Assembly (NCBI GenBank): GCA_050945755.1
Contig: JBMNTN010000005.1
Location: 3,829-67,828 of the forward strand
Length of the DNA: 64,000 nt
Origin: JAQVXR01 sp050945755
GTDB taxonomy: Bacteria; Bacillota; Dehalobacteriia; Dehalobacteriales; Dehalobacteriaceae
Reading direction: 5' to 3'
Positions 9,183 through 16,938 of this stretch are shown here, in pieces. Under the pieces are notes generated by a model that did no database searches, had not been told where the DNA came from, and saw only the letters and a program-made list of their open reading frames with translations. The stretch's first letter is position 1; every line of letters begins with the position of its first letter. A program made the position numbers and the translations under genes.

Positions 9183-10568
9183 ATGAAAAAATATTTAACT
9201 CGTTATGGCGACAATTATGCCGGCCTTATGAGTGAAGAAGAAATTAGAGCTGATATTGAAAGCGGTGTACAAGATGCAGTGGATCGGGGGAAAATTCCCC
9301 CTTTGACACAAGACGAAATGGATTATCTCTTTGAAATTATTACTTGTCCTCAAAAAATTGTTTCCGTAGAACCCGGCAACGAAGTAGTGGTATCCTTTGA
9401 TGCCGGTACCTTGAAATTACAGGTCAGAAACGGTATTCCTATGGACCGGCTTCAGGCTATTCTGACCCAGGAAAGGGCATTAGCCTCGGATAGTATTGAG
9501 CTCTGTCATGTAGACTATAGTTTCAAACCAGTGAAGGCAATTATTAGTGAAGAAAAACAGGCGATGGAACAAGCCCAATTGATGACTACCTTACCTCTAC
9601 TCTACGGAGCAATGCCCAATTTGGGTCTTTATACCAAACCTGATGGTCCAGTGGGCAATTGGTCTGAATTGCTTCCTGCCGGAAAAATTGAAGAAGCTAG
9701 GGAAGCACAGAACGAAGCTGTCCAATATGCCACCCGGGATATTGTATTTGTCGCTTCAAATATGATTGAAAGCGGTGCCGACGGCATTAATTTGGATACG
9801 GTAGGAGCCTCCGGCGATGCGGATGTCAAAGCCAGCTTGGAAGCAGTAAAGATATTGAAAGAAAAATATCCTGATGTCGGCTTTGAAATGGGTATGGCAG
9901 GAGAATTTAATATGGGAATGCATGGGCAACTGGAATTTGACGGGCAAAGAATCGCTGGCCTTTATCCTCATGAGCAGGTCAAAATGGCGGAGAAATGCGG
10001 TGTCTCTATCTTTGGGATGGCGATAAATACCAATAGTTCCAAATCCTTAGCCTGGAATCTTGCTCGGGTCTGCACCTTTGCCAAAGAAACAGTGAAGGTT
10101 TCTACGATTCCCGTCCATGCTAATGTAGGGATGGGTGTAGGAGGAGTTCCTTTATCTGTAATTCCTTCCGCTGATGCAGTTTCCAGAGTTGACAAGGCAT
10201 TGATTGAAATTAGCAAAATTGACGGGTTGTAGGTAGGTGCAGGAGATACCTTTGGAATGGCAGTTACCCATGAAGCCACTGCCGGTATGGGCGGCATTCG
10301 GGCAGCCGGAGATCTGGTATTCCGAATGCAAATGGCTGGGATGAAAATTAATGAAGCGAAGGCTTTTGTTGCGGAAAAATTACATGTTGACGTGAAGGAT
10401 CTCGCCGACTGTGCCGTAATGAAAGACGTTCGTGAAGAATTAAATATTGGTACTACGCAGAGTCGTCCCAACGCTGGGGTAGGAATCCAGACAAAGTTTC
10501 GTATTGCAGAAATTTTAGGAATCACTATCAATAGTGTAGAAAAATTCAAGAGGGAAGCTGGAATTTAA
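9183..10568 (+). CDS. mtbB: Dimethylamine:corrinoid methyltransferase, pyrrolysine-containing
   Basis: Transfers a methyl group from dimethylamine to the Co(I) corrinoid of its partner protein. The reading frame contains one in-frame amber codon, TAG at 10230-10232 (codon 350). The same frame continues for 111 codons to a TAA at 10566-10568. Read through, the product is 461 residues with pyrrolysine at 350, close to archaeal MtbB (about 467 residues, Pyl near 356). MtmB and MttB carry Pyl at quite different positions. The KIDGL sequence before the amber and VGAGDTFGM after it are continuous family sequence. The start is ATG after AAGGAGG. Expression probably depends on the -24/-12 promoter at 9026. 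The corrinoid protein gene and pylB follow. If amber is not read through, a 349-residue truncated and presumably inactive protein would result. Confidence 0.93.
10230..10232 (+). other. In-frame amber codon decoded as pyrrolysine
   Basis: TAG at codon 350 of mtbB. The frame is open on both sides with conserved sequence, and pyrrolysine-synthesis genes pylB and pylD lie within 9 kb. It is the only internal TAG I found in a gene of this window that breaks a recognisable protein family. Confidence 0.92.
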
Positions 10569-10630
10569 GGGATTTTAAAAGAAAAAGATTAAATGACAAT
10601 GCTGCTAAATGTTAAAAGGAGGTTAGAACT

Positions 10631-11278
10631 TTGAATAGAGAAGAAATTTTGATTAAAGCACAAGAAAGCATCTTGAAATGCGATAAAATTCAGGCATTGA
10701 ACATTGCAAGGGAGACTCTCATGGGAGAGTTTAGTCCGCTTGATGTTTTAACTAACGGTTTTAGTGCCGGAATTCGGAAAATGGGGGATCTTTTTGGTCG
10801 GGGCGAGGTGTTTTTGCCTGAATTGATGTTGGCTGCAGATGTGATGAAAGAGGTAACGGGTGTTCTCAACGAAGCAATTCAAACAACTCAGACCCAGAAA
10901 AAAGGTATCATGGTAATTGCTACTGTTGAAGGAGATGTTCATGATATAGGTAAAGGGATTGTAGTTTCTCTTATTAAAACCCAGGGGATTGATGTGATTG
11001 ACCTAGGTAGGGATGTACCGGTGAGCAAAATAATTGAAAAGGCAGTGGAATTAAAGGCTGACTTGATTGGTACCAGCGCTTTATTAACCACAACATTGGT
11101 GGAACAGAAAAAATTGGAAGAGGAGCTTAGGAGGCACAAATTACGTGATCAATTCAAGACTATGGTGGGAGGCGCTCCTGCTACCCAGCGTTGGGCCGAC
11201 AGAATTGGTGCCGATGCTTATGGGGAAGATGCTGCGGAGGCCGTTAGCAAGGCATTGGAGCTTTTGGATAAAAAATAA
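10631..11278 (+). CDS. mtbC: Dimethylamine corrinoid protein
   Basis: A 215-residue methyl-carrier protein that shuttles the methyl group between MtbB and a second methyltransferase. The N-terminal helical cap (about residues 1-85) precedes a Rossmann-like B12-binding domain. The lower-axial-ligand motif is D-x-H-x-x-G at residues 102-107 (GDVHDIGKG), with His104 as the cobalt ligand. The start is TTG at 10631, supported by AGGAGGTT just upstream. It lies 62 bases after mtbB, so the two are probably one transcript. MttC- or MtmC-type specificity cannot be excluded from sequence; the choice of MtbC rests on the adjacent mtbB. Confidence 0.9.
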   Translation: MNREEILIKAQESILKCDKIQALNIARETLMGEFSPLDVLTNGFSAGIRKMGDLFGRGEVFLPELMLAADVMKEVTGVLNEAIQTTQTQKKGIMVIATVEGDVHDIGKGIVVSLIKTQGIDVIDLGRDVPVSKIIEKAVELKADLIGTSALLTTTLVEQKKLEEELRRHKLRDQFKTMVGGAPATQRWADRIGADAYGEDAAEAVSKALELLDKK

Positions 11279-11344
11279 ACCACTAGAGTGTTAGTAAAAT
11301 ATATTAACATTTAGTTTTAATAATGTTGGTAAAGGGTGGGTGCT

Positions 11345-12439
11345 GTGGATAATTTAGAACGGATTTTACTTAAGGCAGAAAAGGAAAACTCTTTAACCAT
11401 CGATGAACTCTATTATTTATTCAACCTATCCAAAGAAAGAGATTTGAACCGGTTGTTTGCAACAGCGAGAAGTTTACGTTCAAAATATTTTGGCAAGAAA
11501 ATATTTCTTTATGGGTTTCTCTATCTGTCTACCTGGTGTCGTAATAATTGTAACTTCTGTTATTTTCGAAAATCTAACAGCAAAAGTGTACGTTACAGAA
11601 AAACAGCAGAGGAAATAATCGAAGCTGCTTTAAGTTTGGCAGAGTCTGGAGTTCATTTGATTGACTTGACATTAGGGGAAGATCCGTTTTACCACAACCC
11701 CAAAGGTATGGAAGTTTTATCTGACCTGATAGGAAGGGTAAAATCTAAAACCGGGCTTTCCATAATGGTTTCTCCGGGTGTCATCTCTGAAAAATCTATA
11801 AAGATGATGAAGGATGCGGGGGCCGATTGGTATGCCTGTTATCAGGAAACATATAACAGAAAACTGTTTAATGTGTTAAGACCAAACCAAAGCTTCGATC
11901 AAAGGATTTTTAGCAAATATTCTGCCGTGGAAAACGGGCTGCTGATTGAAGAAGGTATTTTAACAGGAGTAGGTGAGTCCTGGTTTGATTTTCTTCGGGT
12001 CATTAACGCAATAAGTGAAATGCAAATGCACCAAATTCGTGTCATGAGCTTTGTGCCTCAGGAAGGGACTCCGATGGAGGGGTTGTCAGGCCCGGCAGTC
12101 TCTAAAGAACTGAAAATCATTGCTCTCTTCCGTCTGCTGTTTCCGGACCGGTTAATTCCGGCATCTTTAGATGTAGAAGGGATAAAAGGATTAAAACCCC
12201 GAATTGATGCTGGGGCTAATGTGATCACTTCCTTGATTCCTCCTCGAATCGGGTTGGCCGGTGTGGCGCAAAACAAAAAGGATATAAATGAAGGGTGGCG
12301 CACGGTTTATGAAGTGTTGCCGATACTTGACGAGATGGGTTTGCAGGCTGCATTTTCTCATGAATACATTAAATGGCTAAAAAATGAAATGGAAAATTTA
12401 TGCCAAAAACCAGGTAAAATTCAACATGCGGAAATTTAA
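11345..12439 (+). CDS. pylB: Methylornithine synthase PylB (radical SAM)
   Basis: Radical SAM mutase that converts lysine to (3R)-3-methyl-D-ornithine, the first step of pyrrolysine synthesis. The iron-sulfur motif is C-x3-C-x2-C (CRNNCNFC, Cys65, 69 and 72 from this start), followed by YF as in PylB. The DLTLGEDPFYH segment after it matches PylB better than BioB or HydE. The length of about 364 residues is usual. The start is uncertain: GTG at 11345 has AAAGGGTGGG just upstream, and an in-frame GTG at 11336 would add three residues. It sits between the corrinoid protein and the second methyltransferase. pylC is not next to it, unlike in the compact pyl operons of Methanosarcina or Desulfitobacterium. 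Confidence 0.92.
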   Translation: MDNLERILLKAEKENSLTIDELYYLFNLSKERDLNRLFATARSLRSKYFGKKIFLYGFLYLSTWCRNNCNFCYFRKSNSKSVRYRKTAEEIIEAALSLAESGVHLIDLTLGEDPFYHNPKGMEVLSDLIGRVKSKTGLSIMVSPGVISEKSIKMMKDAGADWYACYQETYNRKLFNVLRPNQSFDQRIFSKYSAVENGLLIEEGILTGVGESWFDFLRVINAISEMQMHQIRVMSFVPQEGTPMEGLSGPAVSKELKIIALFRLLFPDRLIPASLDVEGIKGLKPRIDAGANVITSLIPPRIGLAGVAQNKKDINEGWRTVYEVLPILDEMGLQAAFSHEYIKWLKNEMENLCQKPGKIQHAEI

Positions 12440-12503
12440 ACAGAGGGCAAATATCGCAGAAGGGACTGTCCAATAAATAATAATCTGGGATAGGGGGAGT
12501 ATC

Positions 12504-13307
12504 ATGCTGATTGTAGGTGAGTTAATTAATACCAGTAGGAAAGTTATTAATGAAGCTGTGGAGAAAAAAGACGCCGAATATATTAAAAAAATTGCCCGGG
12601 AACAAGTAGAGGCAGGAGCTAACTATGTGGATGTTAACTGCGGTACTCAAGTTTTTGATGAAGTAGAAACCATGAAATGGTTGGTAAATACGGTACAGGA
12701 AGTGGTTCAGACTCCCTTGTGCCTGGACAGCCCGAATCCGAAAGCAATTGAAGCGGGGTTAGCTCTAGCCAAATATGGTCAGCCTATGATTAATTCCATA
12801 ACAGGAGAAAAGGAACGCTTTGAACATATTTTGCCTTTGGTTAAAAAGTATAAAACGAAAATTGTTGCACTATGCATGGATGATGCCGGAATGCCGGAAA
12901 CGGCATTGGACCGGATGAATGTAGCCAGAACTTTATATGCCAATTTGACAAAGGCAGGGATTCCTGAAGAAGACATTTATTTTGATCCCCTGGTAAAGCC
13001 GGTCAGTGTTGGCAATAAGTCCGGTTTAGAAGTTTTGGAAACTGTTTCGTTGATTTCGCGAGAATATCCAAATGTGCACAAAATTTGTGGATTGAGTAAT
13101 ATTTCCTACGGACTTCCTAATAGAAAGGTTTTGAACAGATTGTTTATGGTACAGACCATGTCTATGGGAATGGACAGTTATATATTAAATCCTTTGGATA
13201 CCGTAATGATGGGTTTCGTTTATGCTTCTAAAGCACTACTTGGTAAGGATCCCTTCTGCATGGATTATTTAAATGCTCATCGCAAAGGTATTTACGACAA
13301 AATTTAA
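12504..13307 (+). CDS. Methylcorrinoid:tetrahydrofolate methyltransferase (MtgA/AcsE-like)
   Basis: A 267-residue DHPS-fold (pterin-binding) methyltransferase of the AcsE/MtgA/MtvA type. Visible landmarks are the N-terminal GELINTS, the YVDVNCG strand, CLDSPNP, NSITGE, a DPLVKPVS strand and the CGLSNISYGLPNR segment. In this family the pterin site binds methyl-THF and the partner is a methyl-corrinoid protein. Next to mtbB and mtbC, the likely role is to pass the methyl group from the corrinoid protein to THF. This replaces the coenzyme M methyltransferase MtbA used by methanogens. The ATG at 12504 follows AGGGGGAGT. It could instead act in the CO dehydrogenase direction as AcsE, but no acs genes are near. 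Confidence 0.87.
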   Translation: MLIVGELINTSRKVINEAVEKKDAEYIKKIAREQVEAGANYVDVNCGTQVFDEVETMKWLVNTVQEVVQTPLCLDSPNPKAIEAGLALAKYGQPMINSITGEKERFEHILPLVKKYKTKIVALCMDDAGMPETALDRMNVARTLYANLTKAGIPEEDIYFDPLVKPVSVGNKSGLEVLETVSLISREYPNVHKICGLSNISYGLPNRKVLNRLFMVQTMSMGMDSYILNPLDTVMMGFVYASKALLGKDPFCMDYLNAHRKGIYDKI

Positions 13308-13333
13308 AAAAACCTTAATTAGGAGGAGTATTT

Positions 13334-14239
13334 ATGCAGTTTGTTACTGTCATACAGGCGGGTATTGCTGCTATGGCGTTATTGTTTGGTTATTATTTAG
13401 TTAAAGTCCCCAATAAAAAGGAAAAAATCGCCAAGTCTAATGCGAGTTGGACAAGCCTGTCGATTTTCGGTGCGATTACCATGTTCTTTGATACCCTGGG
13501 AATCGGATGTTATGCTCCATTAACCGCTATTTTTAAGTTCTTTAAAATGGTACCGGACCGGTTAATTCCCGGAACTCTTAATACCTGTTGCGTATTTCCC
13601 ATGGCTGTGGAATCGTTGATTTTTATCACCATTATTCAAGTTGATCCCCTAACTTTGATTTCGATGATTGTAGCTTCCAGTCTCGGCGCCTTTTTTGGTG
13701 CCGGTATTGTTGCAAACCTACCGGAAAAGAAAATTCAGCTGGGGATGGGCATTGCCCTTTTTGTCGTCGCTTTAACAATGATTGCAGGTCAACTTGATCT
13801 CATGCCAATTGGCGGTGATGCCATTGGATTGACAGGTGGCAAGTTAATTATTGCTATTATAGTAAGTTTGATTTTGGGGGCCCTGATGACCATTGGTATT
13901 GGGGCGTATGCTCCAATGATGGCATTGGTTTATGCTTTGGGAATGAGCCCAAGGGTTTCTTTCCCTATAATGATGGGTTCTTGTGCATTTTTGATTCCTA
14001 CGGCAGGTATTAAGTTTGTTAAAGAAGGCGCTTATGATTATAAAAGTAATATTGCTATTCCTTTAGCTGGCTTAATCGGTATATTTATTGCAGCTTATAT
14101 TGTTAAGGAGATTCCGCTGACGATGCTTAGGTGGTTGATTATTTGCGTAATCATTTATACATCTGTCGTAATGTTCCGCTCCGCAATTAAGAATAAACCT
14201 GAAATGGAGGCCGAGAATACCATTACTTCAGAGGTATAA
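13334..14239 (+). CDS. TauE/SafE-family membrane permease
   Basis: A 301-residue integral membrane protein with about eight hydrophobic segments arranged as two similar halves. GAITMFFDTLGIGCYAP in the first half and LILGALMTIGIGAYAP in the second are the internal repeat typical of TauE/SafE (DUF81) permeases. Members export or import small sulfur- or carbon-containing anions, and the substrate here is unknown. It starts 26 bases after the methyltransferase stop with an AGGAGGAG site, so it belongs to the mtbB transcript. Its place suggests a role in uptake of the methylated substrate or export of a product, but nothing in the sequence fixes this. Confidence 0.85.
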   Translation: MQFVTVIQAGIAAMALLFGYYLVKVPNKKEKIAKSNASWTSLSIFGAITMFFDTLGIGCYAPLTAIFKFFKMVPDRLIPGTLNTCCVFPMAVESLIFITIIQVDPLTLISMIVASSLGAFFGAGIVANLPEKKIQLGMGIALFVVALTMIAGQLDLMPIGGDAIGLTGGKLIIAIIVSLILGALMTIGIGAYAPMMALVYALGMSPRVSFPIMMGSCAFLIPTAGIKFVKEGAYDYKSNIAIPLAGLIGIFIAAYIVKEIPLTMLRWLIICVIIYTSVVMFRSAIKNKPEMEAENTITSEV

Positions 14240-14359
14240 CCATTATATTTAAAAATACTATATTATATACAATTATATACAAGTATGAAACGAAGATTGA
14301 GAAATTCCATTACTACAAATGTTATAATTGTTATAGAATATATACTATATATATATATT

Positions 14360-14416
14360 GAAGCCTCATCGGTTGTATATGACTTGATTTTTATATATTG
14401 CCAAACATGAGGCTTC
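14360..14416. other. Hairpin with 10-bp stem after the permease gene
   Basis: GAAGCCTCAT at 14360-14369 is complementary to ATGAGGCTTC at 14407-14416, with a 37-base AT-rich loop. The flanking 14240-14358 is extremely AT-rich with runs of TATATA. It may end the mtbB transcript or act as a processing site; there is no long T run directly after it. Confidence 0.45.
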
Positions 14417-14515
14417 CTCGCTATTTTTAATAAATTCTCTACCTCCTCGTTTACAGCTAAGGGTAAGTTATTTTTACAACCTATTGAACAATTATAAGAG
14501 GGGAAGGGTCATTTA

Positions 14516-14653
14516 ATGAGTGGAGAGTTATTTTTTAGTATTTGGTATACATTATGTATGGTGTTTATCGGTGGATCGGTGCATTTTTCGATGAAAAAAC
14601 AGCTTGATAGTGTCGCAGAAAAAGAAGGGCAAGACAGGGGGACGATTGCATGA
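14516..14653 (+). CDS. Small membrane protein coupled to the symporter
   Basis: A 45-residue protein with one hydrophobic segment (about residues 6-24) and a charged C-terminal tail. It starts at ATG 14516 after GAGGGGAAGGG and its TGA overlaps the ATG of the symporter in an ATGA, so the two are translationally coupled. Short one-helix proteins before SSS-family symporters occur in other bacteria and are named small accessory proteins. Here the function is inferred from the overlap alone. Confidence 0.75.
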   Translation: MSGELFFSIWYTLCMVFIGGSVHFSMKKQLDSVAEKEGQDRGTIA

Positions 14654-16251
14654 ATGTTTATGCCTTAGGTGCTTTTGCGACATTTATCGTATATATTTTT
14701 GTGGGGAATTATGCTGGGCGGAAAGTAAAAAATATTGAGGATTACTATGTGTACGGGCGTAATGCACCGACAGTACTGATTGTCGGAACGCTGGTTGCTT
14801 CATTTTTAAGTACGGTTTGTTTTATGGGAGAAACCGGGTTTGCGTATGACGGATATGTTGTACCGCTTTTGTTTTTATGTGGGTTAAATGCCTGTGGTTA
14901 TACTGTGGGGGTGCTGTTTTTCGGCAGATTCCTGCGTAGAAGTAATGCTCTAACAGTATGTGAATATTTCGGGCAACGCTTTAATTCTCGAACTGTCCAG
15001 GTAGTGGCAGGAATTACAACGGTTATTGGTATTGGAGGCTATTTGGTTGCTGTTTGCCAAGGGGCATCCATTTTAATGTCGGAACTGTTGGGAGTTAGTT
15101 ATGGAGTTGCTCTAATAATCGTCTGGCTGGTTTATACTTCATTTACCTTTTATTCCGGCTCAAAAGGTGTGCTAATTACTGACACAATAATGTTTCTCTT
15201 CTTTACCATAGCTACTTTTATGGCGGCACCGGTAATATTGAAGTGTACTGCCGGTGGATGGAGCTCTGCAATTGAACAACTGGCTGTTTTTGCTCAAAAA
15301 CCGGGAATTGTTGCTTTCCATGGATTAACCGGTTCTAACGCTCTTTGGTCCACTCCATTAGAAACTATTTTTTGGGCTGTTACCATGGGTATAGTTTGGG
15401 GGTTGGTGGTGGCAGTTAGTCCATGGCAGTCCAGCCGTTATTTGATGGCAAAAAACGAACATGTAGCTATTCGTGCTGCCATGTTTGCCGGGATTACGTA
15501 TTTGTTGATATATGTTATTCTCCATTTCTCTGCTGCCAGCATCAACTTGCTCAATCCTAATATCATGCCTTCGGAAAAAGCATTTATCTGGGGTGTGTTT
15601 AATATTCTTCCAACCTGGATGGGGGTTATAGTATTAGGTGGTATAATGGCCGCAGCCTTATCGTCATGTTCCACTTTTTTATCTTTGGTGGGGTTTTCTG
15701 TTTCCCGAGATATTATGCATGGATCTGGTGATAATTTAAAGTCTCTCCGCACTAGTAGAATGATTATGCTTGGAGTAGGGTTGGTATCGTTAATTATTAC
15801 TTATTTCCAAACGCCGGCGGTGATGTGGATTGGCTATTTCGCGGCAACTCTCTTTGCTGCATCATGGGGACCGGTAGCATTTATGAGTGTGTGGTCCAAA
15901 AGAATAACAGCGCCTGCTGCTACTGTAGGCATCTTAGGTGGATTTTGTGCCGTGCTAGTTTGTGAAAGTTTAAATAAATTTGTCGGTGTATCTTTTCCAT
16001 TTTATTTTTCACCGCCTATTATTGGTGGTCTATTCAGTTTAATCAGTGTCTGGGTTGTTTCATCGATGACTACTGTTACTGAGGCAGAAAAGGCATACCG
16101 AGCAAAGCTCTTTGTTGTTCCGGAAGAGGAACTTGACCTGAAAGAAATTAAACGTACTAAATGTTATTCTAAAGTGATTTTAGGGATTGCCATTGTTACA
16201 TTTGTTTTTTTGTATCTCATGTATGTAGTTCCTTATTCTACGGCCGTCTGA
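14650..16251 (+). CDS. Sodium:solute symporter (SSS family)
   Basis: A 533-residue protein with about thirteen hydrophobic segments and the SSS/PutP fold features: an N-terminal VGNYAGRKVKNIEDYYVYGR segment, an unwound first helix region (ASFLSTVCFMGETG), and a GGIMAAALSSCSTFLSL helix that normally contributes to the Na2 site. It is predicted to import an organic solute with sodium ions. The substrate is unknown. Its place between the dimethylamine genes and the THF enzymes suggests a methylated amine or related compound such as a betaine. It begins inside the small ORF at 14516. A second, different symporter lies at 31165. Confidence 0.9.
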   Translation: MNVYALGAFATFIVYIFVGNYAGRKVKNIEDYYVYGRNAPTVLIVGTLVASFLSTVCFMGETGFAYDGYVVPLLFLCGLNACGYTVGVLFFGRFLRRSNALTVCEYFGQRFNSRTVQVVAGITTVIGIGGYLVAVCQGASILMSELLGVSYGVALIIVWLVYTSFTFYSGSKGVLITDTIMFLFFTIATFMAAPVILKCTAGGWSSAIEQLAVFAQKPGIVAFHGLTGSNALWSTPLETIFWAVTMGIVWGLVVAVSPWQSSRYLMAKNEHVAIRAAMFAGITYLLIYVILHFSAASINLLNPNIMPSEKAFIWGVFNILPTWMGVIVLGGIMAAALSSCSTFLSLVGFSVSRDIMHGSGDNLKSLRTSRMIMLGVGLVSLIITYFQTPAVMWIGYFAATLFAASWGPVAFMSVWSKRITAPAATVGILGGFCAVLVCESLNKFVGVSFPFYFSPPIIGGLFSLISVWVVSSMTTVTEAEKAYRAKLFVVPEEELDLKEIKRTKCYSKVILGIAIVTFVFLYLMYVVPYSTAV

Positions 16252-16938
16252 TTCTGTTAAACATAACTGGGAGGTATCTGCATTTTCTGGTAAAGGTATC
16301 ACGAGTTCGTTCGTCTCAAGAACCAACAAATCTTCTGAACGGAAAAGCATTCTTGGTGTAATGAAAATGAAATACTAATGTTTATGTGTCTTCGATTACT
16401 TAAAATTAAGGTTGGGACAGGCACAAGATCCAAATTCTATTTTGCCCGGTCTCATTTATCAATGAATACCCCACATACAGCAGCTAGACAGCGGGATGCG
16501 GAAGAGCCTGGGAAGGAATATTTAATGGTGCTTGATTTTTGATAATGTCGGTTTGTTTAATAGTTTAATAGAGGTAGGGCTTAGGTGCATAGCATTTTTT
16601 CTGGGGGATATGATAATAAAACCATGTCGTAAAACTTAATATTTCTTTTAAAAAATAATATATGAGAGAAGGAATATAGCAAAAATAGTCGAATAATGAC
16701 GAATAAAGGAGTGCTTCTCAATCTTAAATAGGTGGTAAAGCATTATGAGTAGAGGCATATATTATTGTATGCAAATTGCGCAAAAAATTAAACATTCTGC
16801 AAAATGTTGGGCTTGCATATGGGGAATTAACTCGAATAAAATATAATTACATCGGAAAAAAGAGGTAATATCGGGAGATTGAGACAACTTTTCAATTTCC
16901 TGAATGAAATAAATTATAAAAAAGAAAGGGGTAAAATA
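16252..16938. other. Long intergenic region before formate-THF ligase
   Basis: Nearly 690 bases without a supported gene. Short frames at 16378 (54 codons) and 16745 (33 codons) have no recognisable family. It holds AAAAATAGTCGAA at 16681-16693, repeated upstream of metF. No tRNA with a CTA anticodon was seen, which was checked because tRNA-Pyl is expected near pyl genes. It may contain degraded sequence or a long leader of fhs. Confidence 0.55.

Noticed and set aside
10257..10568. Separate 103-residue gene after the stop in mtbB
   Set aside because: It has no independent start context beyond a chance AGGAG. Its sequence is the direct continuation of the MtbB family past the amber, and the combined length matches MtbB.
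16261..16292. Second sigma-54 promoter before fhs
   Set aside because: A GG and GC pair occurs here but with nine bases between them instead of ten, and no TGGCA element.
16378..16545. Short frame of 54 codons in the gap before fhs
   Set aside because: No ribosome site, no recognisable family; consistent with random open frame.
16745..16846. 33-codon frame before fhs with a GGTGG upstream
   Set aside because: AT-rich, low-complexity residues and no known family; too weak to call a gene.
16252..16938. tRNA-Pyl gene
   Set aside because: No cloverleaf with CTA anticodon and flanking stems was found in this gap or in the other intergenic regions I scanned by eye.
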